This document shows positions 7,813 to 16,035 of a DNA stretch of 64,000 nucleotides, one piece after another; position 1 is the first letter of the stretch, and each line of letters begins with the position of its first letter. Location of the stretch: assembly GCF_013408295.1 (NCBI RefSeq), contig NZ_JACBYQ010000002.1:434001-498000 (forward strand), given 5' to 3'. The notes below the pieces were generated by a model that was not told the origin of the DNA, ran no database searches, and saw only the letters and a list, made by a program, of their open reading frames with translations. A program made the position numbers and the translations under genes. Origin of the DNA: Psychromicrobium silvestre. GTDB lineage: Bacteria > Actinomycetota > Actinomycetes > Actinomycetales > Micrococcaceae.

Positions 7813-8484
7813 TTAGGCGCCTCCACCACCGGTACCCGGGTCATAACAGAGAGTGGCTGGGAAGGTCCAGGCCGTTGTGGCCCCAGGGGCAATAATGTAG
7901 CCGGGGGCCGCCGCCGCGGTAACAGTGACAACTTCAGTTGTTTCAGATCCTGTAGAGGTCTGTGTGTAGACCACCCCGGTCATTGTCGGGTTATTCACCA
8001 CAATGCTGAAATCAACGGTCCCGACCTTACAACTGATAGTCGGCACTACGGGCGTAACCGGAATAGCCGTTGGCGTAGCCGTGGGGCTAGGCGTTGCGCT
8101 CGGCGTTTGAGTACTAGTCGGCGTGGAGCTGGCGCTGGGACTAGAACTCGCGCTGGGTTCGGCTGTCACGCTCGGCGTGACGGGTACCGGGTTGCTCGGA
8201 GCGATAACCGGCGGAACCACAACGGGCCTGGACGGGGACGGCGATGGCGTTGGGGCAGCATCACATTCGGTAACGGCAGCCGCGCTAGAAGGCTGAGCCG
8301 TATTGAGAGCTAAACCGCCTAGAGCCAATAAGCCGACGAGCAATAAGGCTCCACTGCCGACCGCGCGTCGCCCCGGCCGACGCCGGGTTATCACAACGAT
8401 CACTGCGCCGAAGATAAGTAGAGCAAATCCCAAGATCAATGGGACAGCAGGATGGACACCTGTATTTGCCAGGCAAGAAGTCAT
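7813..8484 (-). CDS. Surface protein with N-terminal LANTG–membrane–RRR segment
   Basis: A 223-aa protein of unknown function. Residues 5–9 are LANTG, followed by a hydrophobic stretch (about 14–33) and TRRRPGRR. That is the exact order of a class E sortase sorting signal, but at the N-terminus rather than the C-terminus. A second membrane segment (about 44–61) follows, then an exported Pro/Ser/Thr stalk (about 78–150, many PTP and SAS units) and a small C-terminal domain with Cys residues ending in GTGGGGA. An in-frame stop lies just upstream, and the start ATG follows GGGGGGAACC, so the N-terminus is real. Predicted topology is a membrane hairpin with both ends outside. Confidence 0.7.
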   Translation of the reverse strand: MTSCLANTGVHPAVPLILGFALLIFGAVIVVITRRRPGRRAVGSGALLLVGLLALGGLALNTAQPSSAAAVTECDAAPTPSPSPSRPVVVPPVIAPSNPVPVTPSVTAEPSASSSPSASSTPTSTQTPSATPSPTATPTAIPVTPVVPTISCKVGTVDFSIVVNNPTMTGVVYTQTSTGSETTEVVTVTAAAAPGYIIAPGATTAWTFPATLCYDPGTGGGGA

Positions 8485-8720
8485 TTGGTTCCCCCCAAAA
8501 GGCTATTAATTAATTGAGATTACCATTCACTTATTCCCATCGAGAAGTGTGACGAGGTTGCTACGACGATATGCGATTCAATCCAGCTAGAGCGCAGTCG
8601 CACTCCTCCGACCAGAGCCAAAACTCAGGCATTGGCCGGACCCTTCCGGAGCAGTTGCCGCGATTTCCAAACCGCGCTTTCCCGACCACTTGCACAACAG
8701 GCGGCATATAGATTGGTTCT

Positions 8721-9161
8721 ATGGAGTATTTTTCTTCGCCTCTTGCAGAAATGGATCCGCAGACTCTTTATCGATTGATGTGTTTGCGTGTTTCGGTCTT
8801 CGTCGTCGAGCAGGGTGCCGCCTATCCGGAGTTGGACGGGCGCGATAACGAAGCGGGGGCGCTGCTGTTCTGGGCAGAAGAGGATGGCGAGGTTTTGGGC
8901 ACACTCCGCCTCCTTGATGAGAAGCATCGATTCCGCATCGGGCGAGTCGCCACGGCCCAGGCAGCCCGAGGCAGAGGGTTGGCAGGGCGCTTGATGCAGC
9001 TGGCCGTCGCGCAAGCACCAGGGCGGGAGATCGTTCTGGACGCACAGACGCAAAAACAAGCCTGGTACGCGAAATTCGGTTTCAAGGTGTCCGGTGACGT
9101 TTTCTACGAAGACGACATCGAACATGTTCCGATGAGCCGCGAGGCCGTCTCGCCCCAGTAG
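8721..9161 (+). CDS. ElaA-like GNAT N-acetyltransferase
   Basis: A 146-aa acetyltransferase of the ElaA group: LYRLMCLRVSVFVVEQ and YPELDGRDNEA near the N-terminus are the group hallmark, IGRVATAQAARGRGLAGRLM is the acetyl-CoA-binding loop (motif A), and AWYAKFGFKVSGDVFYEDDIEH is the C-terminal half of the fold. The acceptor substrate is unknown. A TAGATT box ends 6 nt before the ATG and no Shine–Dalgarno sequence is present, so the transcript is probably leaderless. It is a single gene between two surface-protein loci. Confidence 0.88.
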   Translation: MEYFSSPLAEMDPQTLYRLMCLRVSVFVVEQGAAYPELDGRDNEAGALLFWAEEDGEVLGTLRLLDEKHRFRIGRVATAQAARGRGLAGRLMQLAVAQAPGREIVLDAQTQKQAWYAKFGFKVSGDVFYEDDIEHVPMSREAVSPQ

Positions 9162-9274
9162 CCGCGAGGCTCCTAGAGGGGAACCCCGGCCTCAAGCCCC
9201 TTAAAGCAGCTCGGTGGCGCCGACCGGTACAACCGATCGACACCACCGAAGCTCACCGAGAACGGAGGGGCTAA

Positions 9275-11317
9275 CTACTTCGTTGAGCGACGCACCCGCA
9301 GGGTCACCACACCAGCGATAATCAGCAACACACCAAACGCGGTGAACCAGAGCAGACCGGAGGCACCGGTGTAGGCCAACTCATCCTGCTGGGGCGCAGG
9401 ATCGGCCGACGGCGTCGGGGCTACTGTCGGGCTCGGCGCAGCAGTCGGAGTGACCGCAGCAGTCGGAGTTGGGGTGGCGGTCGGAGTAACAGTTGGCTTA
9501 ACGAGCTGCTTGATGGCCACAACCGCATCGTCTTTAGCACCGATGCTGGCGCCACTCGGATCCAGCCCATTCGCGCTGGCAGTGTTAATCAGATCGCCCT
9601 TATCGCCGGCTTGCACCCGGTAGCTCACCGTGCAGCTGAGTTCCTGACCGGGAGCAAGTTGCGCGGGCTGGGGCTCGGCACAAGCCAAACTCCCAAGCGT
9701 GCCAGCACCCGTGAAGGAGTCCTCGCTAATAGCAACGTCGTGAAGCGTGAGCGTACCCGAGTTGACTGCCTTTACGGTATAGACCACTTGGTCTCCGGCA
9801 GCAGCCGAGTCCACGTTGGCAGTCTTGGTGAAGCTCAGGCCAGCCTGGCCAGGTGCCTTAACCGTCGCCGTCGACGGCGTGGAGGTCACCACTGCGGTGG
9901 TGCCGGTCACCGTCCCTTGCGCCGAGGCGGTGTTGAGGAATTCTCCGGTGTCAACATCCGCCTGGGTAGCTTGGTAGCTAGCGGTACAGGTGGTGGACGC
10001 CGAAGGGGCAAGAACGGTTGCCGCGCAGGTCACCGCAGACAAGGTCCCACTGCCGGCGAAAGCACCTTCATTGATTGCCACGCCGTCCAGCGGCACCTGG
10101 CCGGTGTTAGTCACTGCGAAAGAGTAGGTCACCGACTCGCCAGCAGTCACACTGGCTTTGTCCGCGGTCTTCACCACGCTAATCCCCGTCGGTAGAGCCG
10201 AGTTCGTCAAGGTACAGGAGACATCATCACCGAGTTTCGGTGTGAAGGACTGGCTAAGCCCTGAGCCGGAGGGCAACGCAGTTGTGCTGGCGGAGGTGGC
10301 GTTAGCGCACTGCCAGGCCTGGTTGTAATAGTCCAGTACCGTCGTTGAGCCGGGTGTCGGAGCCTCGGAAAGGGCAACCGGCCCGTTCGGCACAATAATC
10401 TGGCTCCCGGTGGTGGCCGAGTCAGCCGTTCCGGTACTGGCCGTTCCGAGCGTCTGGCCGGTGATCGCCGTCGTCAGATCAAAGGAGTCTGCGCTGTCGA
10501 TGCGGCCCTGCACCTGCTTGCTCAGATTGACCCGGGAAACCATCAGCCCAAAGGCGGCACCCTCCCGCTCACCCCGGGTGCCAAGGTACATGCTTGCGCT
10601 CAGCGAAGTCGCGGCGGGCGCCGAGACAATCAAGCCATAAGCGCTAGTAGTTCCAGCGCTAGCACCCGCACAGTACACACTCGTGGTGCCATCCCCGGGC
10701 GTCGGAATCTGACAACCACTGCCAGTAGAGAAGGTACCGCCATGGTCAATCACCTGGATCGGCTGATCGGAAGTCCAGTTGCTGGTCTCCCCCAGGGCAC
10801 CAACATAGGGATCTTGGGTCTCCGGTGAGGCGCTGACCAATGAGTATCCCGAAACCGGCGCACCATTGAGGGTCACCTGGACGTTCCCGATGGTGAGCGT
10901 GTTCGCGCTAAAGGATCCGGTACCGATATCGGTATAGAGCACCGGCAAGCCCGGCAAGCCTGCGTAATAACCCGGAGAATCGAAAAGCCCCACCGAACCA
11001 CTGGGCCGGACGGTGCGCTGCCGCCAACCCGGAATGGGCCGATCGGTTACATTGAAGCTCACGGTGTAGGCACCCATTGGCATGGTCATATCCTGGCCGG
11101 TCGCGCTCCGAGCCAGTACCGGATCGTAGCCGCTCCAATCGATCCAGCAGGTGGTGGACGGATAGGCGCCGCCACCGGTGGCAAAGCCACAACTCGCACC
11201 GGTCGGAGCCGCAGAGGCTGGTGCGGCAGCCACCACCGAGCCGAAAACGAGAGCGATGATCGCCGCAATGAATACCCACGGCCTCATCAAGCGTGACGTT
11301 CGTCGATGTTTGAGCAT
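9275..11317 (-). CDS. LAxTG-anchored surface protein with DUF11-type repeats
   Basis: A 680-aa secreted wall protein. It has a signal peptide (MLKHRRTSRLMRPW, hydrophobic core, cleavage after APASA), a large N-terminal region of about 300 residues, then two conserved-repeat (DUF11/DUF7507-like) beta-sandwich domains starting near GISVVKTADK and LSFTKTANVD, each with VTYSFAVTNTG/VVYTVKAVNSG and a paired Cys. A PT-rich spacer leads to the LAYTG sorting signal, a membrane helix and a short basic tail. LAxTG points to class E sortase anchoring. I chose the ATG at 11317 because GGGGGAAA lies 5 nt upstream. A role in surface structure or adhesion is inferred. Confidence 0.88.
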   Translation of the reverse strand: MLKHRRTSRLMRPWVFIAAIIALVFGSVVAAAPASAAPTGASCGFATGGGAYPSTTCWIDWSGYDPVLARSATGQDMTMPMGAYTVSFNVTDRPIPGWRQRTVRPSGSVGLFDSPGYYAGLPGLPVLYTDIGTGSFSANTLTIGNVQVTLNGAPVSGYSLVSASPETQDPYVGALGETSNWTSDQPIQVIDHGGTFSTGSGCQIPTPGDGTTSVYCAGASAGTTSAYGLIVSAPAATSLSASMYLGTRGEREGAAFGLMVSRVNLSKQVQGRIDSADSFDLTTAITGQTLGTASTGTADSATTGSQIIVPNGPVALSEAPTPGSTTVLDYYNQAWQCANATSASTTALPSGSGLSQSFTPKLGDDVSCTLTNSALPTGISVVKTADKASVTAGESVTYSFAVTNTGQVPLDGVAINEGAFAGSGTLSAVTCAATVLAPSASTTCTASYQATQADVDTGEFLNTASAQGTVTGTTAVVTSTPSTATVKAPGQAGLSFTKTANVDSAAAGDQVVYTVKAVNSGTLTLHDVAISEDSFTGAGTLGSLACAEPQPAQLAPGQELSCTVSYRVQAGDKGDLINTASANGLDPSGASIGAKDDAVVAIKQLVKPTVTPTATPTPTAAVTPTAAPSPTVAPTPSADPAPQQDELAYTGASGLLWFTAFGVLLIIAGVVTLRVRRSTK

Positions 11318-11340
11318 GACTTTCCCCCAAATAAGGTTCA

Positions 11341-11385
11341 CGGAGGGGCCAAAGGCACTTAAAAGAAGAAAGCGCCATCCCTCCG
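11341..11385 (-). promoter_or_regulatory. Hairpin in the 5' leader of the surface-protein gene
   Basis: CGGAGGG (11341–11347) pairs with CCCTCCG (11379–11385) around an A-rich loop, about 25 nt upstream of the ATG at 11317. It contains a strong Shine–Dalgarno-like core, so it may influence ribosome loading or mRNA stability. No known riboswitch is recognised. Confidence 0.35.
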
Positions 11386-11477
11386 AGATGACAATTTGAA
11401 AAGCATACTCACGAGGTACAACAAAAATGAATAAAGTCGAAGCTGTGCCGTTTATTACGCTCTCACCTGGGATAACA

Positions 11478-11500
11478 TTTTGAGATTTCTCATCTCAAAA
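11478..11500. terminator. Terminator hairpin at the end of the WYL gene
   Basis: TTTTGAGAT (11478–11486) and ATCTCAAAA (11492–11500) form a perfect 9-bp stem with a 5-nt loop, overlapping the WYL stop codon. The A- and T-rich flanks of the stem allow termination, mainly on the minus strand. Confidence 0.65.
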
Positions 11501-12457
11501 ATGCTCTTTGAGGGCGCTTGAGAGGCGTGAACTGAGCTTAGCCAGCTCCTCAATAAGCTCCGGGCAACCGTCGATATAAAAGGCGTAGGGCACTGCGGCC
11601 AACCACTCCTGGACATACATTGCGGGGTTGCTCGTGCTGCCAATAAGCACGCACCCCTCCCCCAGCACTTCAAGCTTGCCCATAGCAGGCCGGATCCACG
11701 GAGCCACCTCAACCATCGGCGCCTCAAACACCACGCGGGTGGGGAATTCCCAGCCGGTACCAAGGTTCTCCTCCAGCATGGTCACCGGGTCGAGGGCTTC
11801 GGGTGGCTCGAAGGTAGCTCCGGTCTGCCGCACAGCCCGAATCCGATCCAGTCGATAGGTGCGAATGGCTGCCGCGCGGTATGAGTAACAGAGCAGGTAC
11901 CAGCGCCCATAGCGGACGACGACGGCCCAAGGCTCAGCCTCGGAATCCCACTCGCCGCCTGACTCGCTTCGATAGCTGATCAGCACCTGCCGCCGCGCGG
12001 CAACGGCCGCAATGAGGGCACTCGTGATGGCCGGATCGGGGCGTGACGAGTAGCGGTCCGGAGCAGCCTGTGCATAGTTACGGAGCTCACCGGCTTGCCG
12101 GCCAACACTCTCGGGCAATGCCCGGATCACCTTATTCAGGGCGGAACCAACCAGATCGTCAACATCGGTGGCCGCTGGCTGACCATCTAGTACAGCCATC
12201 ACCAAGCCCAACGCTTCCTCTTGGGTGAAAGCTACCGCAGGCAGCCTGGTGCCGCGCCCCAGCCGGTACCCGCCGTGCGGGCCTCGGGACGATTCAACCG
12301 CAATACCCGCCTCCCGAAGTATCCCCACATAGCGACGAGCAGCCCTTTCGGTGACGCCCAAACGCTCGGCCAGCTCTGTAGCGGTACTGCCCGGTCGAGC
12401 CTGAAGCAGCTCAAGAGCACGCAGTGCACGGGCGGTGGGACTGAGATCGGAGGTCAC
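11495..12457 (-). CDS. HTH–WYL-domain transcriptional regulator
   Basis: A 320-aa DNA-binding regulator. Residues 1–65 form a winged helix of the HTH_11/DeoR type (LELLQARPGSTATELAERLGV, RAARRYVGIL); about 135–215 is the WYL ligand-sensing domain (LISYRSESGG, RWYLLCYSYRAAAIRTYRLDRI), followed by the C-terminal WCX extension. The start is a GTG. It is divergent from the alpha/beta hydrolase gene across about 115 bp, which is the usual layout for a WYL repressor controlling a small detoxification-type enzyme. The ligand is unknown. Confidence 0.9.
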   Translation of the reverse strand: MTSDLSPTARALRALELLQARPGSTATELAERLGVTERAARRYVGILREAGIAVESSRGPHGGYRLGRGTRLPAVAFTQEEALGLVMAVLDGQPAATDVDDLVGSALNKVIRALPESVGRQAGELRNYAQAAPDRYSSRPDPAITSALIAAVAARRQVLISYRSESGGEWDSEAEPWAVVVRYGRWYLLCYSYRAAAIRTYRLDRIRAVRQTGATFEPPEALDPVTMLEENLGTGWEFPTRVVFEAPMVEVAPWIRPAMGKLEVLGEGCVLIGSTSNPAMYVQEWLAAVPYAFYIDGCPELIEELAKLSSRLSSALKEHF

Positions 12458-12573
12458 AGCAGCAGGTTATAAAAATTACTTATAAACCGGAAGTAGATCG
12501 TCCGGAACTGTAACTATTCTGAGTGCATAACAATCGTCCGGCTATTGCAAGAACTGGAAAGAAGGAACTTATC

Positions 12574-13260
12574 GTGGACATCATTCTGATCGCAGGTCTC
12601 TGGCTGGACGGTTCGGTTTGGCAGCGGGTAGCACAGACCTTAGAAGAACTGGGGCATCGCCCCGTCCCGCTGACCCTTCCCGGACAGGGCGATGGGAATG
12701 GCTCTGCCTCCCTCGACCAGCAACGCGCAGCGGTACTCGCCGCGGTTGATGCTGCCGCCGGAAAACCCCTGGTAGTGGGACATTCCGCAGCCTGCACCTT
12801 GGCCTGGCTGGCCGCCGACGCCCGAGCGGAGAAGGTTGCCAGGGTAGCTCTGATTGGCGGGTTCCCCTCCTCCGCGGGAGCGAGCTATGCCGACTTCTTT
12901 GAGATTAAGGACGGCGTCATGCCGTTCCCGGGTTGGGGTCCTTTTGAAGGCGCAGACTCAGCCGACCTGGACGAGAGCACTAAGGCTGCTATCGAGCTGG
13001 CCGCAATTCCGGTTCCCGAAGGGGTTGCCACTGGAGTGGTGAACTTGAAAGACGAAGACCGCTACAACGTTCCGGTCACCCTGATCTGCCCCGAATTCAG
13101 CCCCGCCCAGGCTCAAGAATGGATCGATGCCGGCGAGATTCCCGAACTCACCGCGGTAAAGCAACTTGAACTTATCGATATTGACTCCGGTCATTGGCCA
13201 ATGATCAGCAAGCCAGAAATACTCGCCCAGCTGCTTGCTTCGCTGGCAAACGAGGACTGA
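12574..13260 (+). CDS. Alpha/beta hydrolase
   Basis: A 228-aa cytoplasmic alpha/beta-hydrolase-fold protein. The N-terminal strand VDIILIAGLWLDGSVW holds the oxyanion-hole region, VVGHSAACTLAWLA is the nucleophile elbow (GHSAA, Ser nucleophile), and IDSGHWPMISKPE carries the catalytic His near the C-terminus. I chose the GTG at 12574, which follows AAGGAAC; the longer in-frame start at 12523 has no ribosome site. It is co-directional with the next acetyltransferase (3-nt gap), so they probably form an operon under the divergent WYL regulator. The substrate is unknown; esterase-type activity is inferred. Confidence 0.85.
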   Translation: MDIILIAGLWLDGSVWQRVAQTLEELGHRPVPLTLPGQGDGNGSASLDQQRAAVLAAVDAAAGKPLVVGHSAACTLAWLAADARAEKVARVALIGGFPSSAGASYADFFEIKDGVMPFPGWGPFEGADSADLDESTKAAIELAAIPVPEGVATGVVNLKDEDRYNVPVTLICPEFSPAQAQEWIDAGEIPELTAVKQLELIDIDSGHWPMISKPEILAQLLASLANED

Positions 13261-13263
13261 AAG

Positions 13264-13875
13264 ATGCCGGAGTCCAGCACTGCCGAGTCCAGCACCACGA
13301 CTTACCGCAGTCGCCCACTCAACGCTGCTAGCTGGGACGATTTCGCGGAACTGGTCGAGCGTAATAACGGCATCTTTGGTGGATGTTGGTGCATCGGCTA
13401 TCACCCCGAAGGCAGCGAGAAAGGACTCAACCATCGCGTAGCGAAGCAAGAACGAGTCTTCAATGATCGAGCCCACGCCGCACTAGTTTACGACCACGAT
13501 GGCCTCGCACAGGGCTGGTGCCAATATGGCAGTCCCGAAGAACTCAGCCGAATCAAACACAGGCGCGAGTACCTCAAGGACGCGCCGGCTCAACCCGATT
13601 GGCGGATTACCTGCTTCTACGTCGATAAGCACCATCGCAGCCAGGGCATCGCCCGGGTGGCGTTGGAAGGTGCCCTCGATCAGATCGCGCAAGCGGGAGG
13701 TGGCCTGGTCGAAGCCATATCCGAGGTGACCACCGGCCGCGAAGCCCAAGGCAGGTTTCTATACAGCGCCACCGTTGAACTCTTCGAAGAGCACGGATTC
13801 AACCGAACCCGACAGGTCGGCAAACACGCCTGGATAGTAAGCAAGATCGTCGAATTCTCAATGCAGCCGAGCTAG
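13264..13875 (+). CDS. GNAT-family N-acetyltransferase
   Basis: A 203-aa acetyltransferase. The N-terminal half holds the distinctive FGGCWCIGYHPEG motif and a Trp/Tyr-rich strand (AQGWCQYG); acetyl-CoA binding is by ITCFYVDKHHRSQGIARVALEGAL (motif A, with the R/Q-x-x-G-x-A loop); the end GRFLYSATVELFEEHGFNRTR completes the fold. It starts 3 nt after the hydrolase stop, so the two are likely co-transcribed. Its 3' end overlaps the convergent DUF1992 gene by 4 nt. The acceptor is unknown. Confidence 0.85.
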   Translation: MPESSTAESSTTTYRSRPLNAASWDDFAELVERNNGIFGGCWCIGYHPEGSEKGLNHRVAKQERVFNDRAHAALVYDHDGLAQGWCQYGSPEELSRIKHRREYLKDAPAQPDWRITCFYVDKHHRSQGIARVALEGALDQIAQAGGGLVEAISEVTTGREAQGRFLYSATVELFEEHGFNRTRQVGKHAWIVSKIVEFSMQPS

Positions 13876-14369
13876 GCCCGGCGACGCTGCCGCCAACGAG
13901 TTATCTCCAGCTCGACCTCACGCGTTTTAGTCACCACCGGCGGACCACCGAGCAGTTGACGGCGGGCCTCGATGACCCGGGTATTGAAATCCTCGATCGT
14001 CTCCCGGACCTGGCGCTCGGAACCCAGCCGATCCAGGCGGGAATCCAGTTCGGCGTCCTCCTTGCGCAACATCAAGGCGGGAGGCCCCAGACCGCTGAGC
14101 TGCTCACGCTGAATCAACCCTTTGAGCCACCAATCCGGATCGAGGTTCCCCTCCAGGCTCGGAAGTGACTTGCCAGCCAGCGCCAGGTTGTCGAAATCTC
14201 CTCGAGCTATTGCCTGCTCCAGCACCACGTCCGCCCGCACCGCTTCGCTGCGGATCGACTGCTGCGGAACAACGGGCTCTTCCGGAGGTTCTTCACCCCG
14301 GCTGAGGTCCCTGGCCGCGCGTTGTTGTGCGGCTTTCCGCAGTAGTTCGGCTCGCTCTTTCCGATCCAT
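13872..14369 (-). CDS. DUF1992 (DnaJ homologue subfamily C member 28-like) protein
   Basis: A 165-aa soluble protein. The conserved DUF1992 block is clear: VLEQAIARGDFDNLALAGKSL, then DPDWWLKGLIQREQL, then a helical, Arg/Glu-rich C-terminal part (ETIEDFNTRVIEARRQLLGGPP). The N-terminus is a charged helix. No J domain is present; the name comes from a eukaryotic homologue that carries both. Bacterial function is unknown. A TAGCCT box lies exactly 6 nt before the ATG, the same TAGCCTGGAGGTATG arrangement as at 32539, so the mRNA is probably leaderless although GGAGGT touches the start. Confidence 0.85.
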   Translation of the reverse strand: MDRKERAELLRKAAQQRAARDLSRGEEPPEEPVVPQQSIRSEAVRADVVLEQAIARGDFDNLALAGKSLPSLEGNLDPDWWLKGLIQREQLSGLGPPALMLRKEDAELDSRLDRLGSERQVRETIEDFNTRVIEARRQLLGGPPVVTKTREVELEITRWRQRRRA

Positions 14370-14481
14370 ACCTCCAGGCTATCTAGCCTTTCGCCAGGCT
14401 GTCGATACCGAGATCAGTAGCCAAGCCGTCAAAATCACCGAAGAGGAAGACGATCCGCTGGCCTCGGCGTAGGCTCTGAGG

Positions 14482-15915
14482 ATGACTGAAGTGCGCTCTG
14501 AACAGACATTTGACGCCATCGTGATCGGGGCCGGGGCGGTGGGCGAAAACGTCGCCGATCGGCTGGTCAAAGGTGGCCTGAGCACCCTGCTGATCGAAGC
14601 CGAACTCGTTGGTGGGGAATGCTCCTACTGGGCCTGCATGCCCTCCAAAGCCCTGATCCGCCCAGGCGTTGCACTCAATGCCGCCCGCAATCTGGCCGGT
14701 TCGCGTGAAGCCGTCACCGGTCGCCTGGACTCAGGCCAAGTGCTGCGGCGCCGGGATTCCTTCACCTCGAACTGGGATGATTCCGGCCAGGTCAAGTGGG
14801 TTGAAAATGCCAAGATCTCTCTCCTCCGCGGAAAGGCGTGGCTGATTGGTGAGCGCACAGTGGAGATCTCAGCCCCCGACGCCGGCACCCACCTTGCGCA
14901 CGCTCGGCACGCCATTGTGCTGGCCACTGGTTCGAATCCGACCGTTCCTAGCATCCCAGGCCTCGCCGAAATCGAGTTCTGGGGAACCCGAGAGGCCACT
15001 AGTTCGCCACGAGTGCCGAGAAGTCTCACGGTAATCGGAGGCGGGGTGGCCGGAACCGAACTCGCTCAGGCCTATGCCCGGCTGGGCTCGCAGGTGACGC
15101 AACTGGTTCGGGGCAATGTGCTTGGCAAAATGCCCGCCCCGGCCCGGGATCTGGTCACCGCCGGGCTGCGAAAAGACGGCGTGGATCTGCGTGAAAAGGT
15201 CGCCTTCAGTCGGATCAGCCGCGATCCGGAAGGCGTCCGGGTGGAACTCGAAGATGGCAGCTCGATCACTTCCGATGAGCTTTTGGTAGCCACCGGGCGG
15301 GCGGCCGCACTGGCCGAACTTGGCCTGGAGACCCTGGAACTGCCCGGCTTTAACGGCAAACAATTGGAGACCGATCAGAGTGGCAAGGTGACCGGCTCCG
15401 ATTGGCTCTATGCGGTGGGAGATGCCGCAGGCAAGGTTTTACTGACCCATCAGGGCAAATACGAGGCTCGGATTACCGGCGATGCCATTGCCGCGAAGGT
15501 CAAAGGAAGCTTCGACGGCGTTGCCGCCCCGTGGAGCAAGTTCGCCCAGACAGCGGATCACTATGCGGTGCCGAGTGTGGTCTTCACCGATCCCGAGATT
15601 GCCACGGTTGGGCGCAGCATCGAAGAAGCCGAGGCCGATGGTGTGGTGGTGGTCGAGGTTTCGCTACCTATCGCCGTCGCCGGATCGAGTCTCTATGCCG
15701 ATGACTACCAGGGCTGGGCACAGTTAGCGATCGACGGCGACCGGAACGTGATTATCGGCGCCACCTTCGCGGGCCCAGACGTGGCCGAGCTACTGCACTC
15801 CGCCACCATTGCAATTGTCGGCGAAGTAACGCTGGACCGACTCTGGCACGCGGTCCCCGCCTACCCAACGGTGAGCGAGGTGTGGCTCCGGCTCTTGGAA
15901 AAGTTGGGTCTCTGA
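14482..15915 (+). CDS. Flavin disulfide-reductase-family oxidoreductase
   Basis: A 477-aa FAD/NAD(P)H pyridine-nucleotide disulfide oxidoreductase resembling dihydrolipoamide dehydrogenase. FAD binding is by VIGAGAVGENVADRL, NAD(P) binding by LTVIGGGVAGTELAQAYARLG, and the second FAD contact by WLYAVGDAAG. The redox pair is C-x4-C in GGECSYWACMPSK. The C-terminal acid/base motif, normally HPT-x-SE, is YPTVSE here: the catalytic His is replaced by Tyr. Classical lipoamide or glutathione reduction is therefore doubtful, and a quinone- or other-acceptor reductase is possible. TAGGCT lies 6 nt before the ATG (leaderless). Confidence 0.87.
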   Translation: MTEVRSEQTFDAIVIGAGAVGENVADRLVKGGLSTLLIEAELVGGECSYWACMPSKALIRPGVALNAARNLAGSREAVTGRLDSGQVLRRRDSFTSNWDDSGQVKWVENAKISLLRGKAWLIGERTVEISAPDAGTHLAHARHAIVLATGSNPTVPSIPGLAEIEFWGTREATSSPRVPRSLTVIGGGVAGTELAQAYARLGSQVTQLVRGNVLGKMPAPARDLVTAGLRKDGVDLREKVAFSRISRDPEGVRVELEDGSSITSDELLVATGRAAALAELGLETLELPGFNGKQLETDQSGKVTGSDWLYAVGDAAGKVLLTHQGKYEARITGDAIAAKVKGSFDGVAAPWSKFAQTADHYAVPSVVFTDPEIATVGRSIEEAEADGVVVVEVSLPIAVAGSSLYADDYQGWAQLAIDGDRNVIIGATFAGPDVAELLHSATIAIVGEVTLDRLWHAVPAYPTVSEVWLRLLEKLGL

Positions 15916-15978
15916 GTCCGCCGTCCGGGAATTCCAGGGAATGGGAGCGTTGAAGTTCTTCCGTAGAACTCCTATTTG

Positions 15979-15994
15979 AACTGACCAGTCAGTT
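15979..15994. promoter_or_regulatory. TetR-type operator palindrome upstream of the YhgE operon
   Basis: AACTGACCAGTCAGTT has perfect 7-bp arms (AACTGAC/GTCAGTT) around CA, about 40 bp before the GTG of the ABC-like gene. The size and symmetry are typical of TetR-family operators. The TetR protein encoded last in this operon (18746) is the likely ligand-controlled repressor, giving autoregulation. Confidence 0.75.
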
Positions 15995-16035
15995 CTGTTA
16001 GCCTTGAGACAGAAACATCGTCGAAAGGCACTGCC

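Noticed and set aside
12523-12573. Upstream start for the alpha/beta hydrolase
   Set aside because: The added residues are polar with no ribosome site; GTG 12574 follows AAGGAAC and starts the first beta strand.
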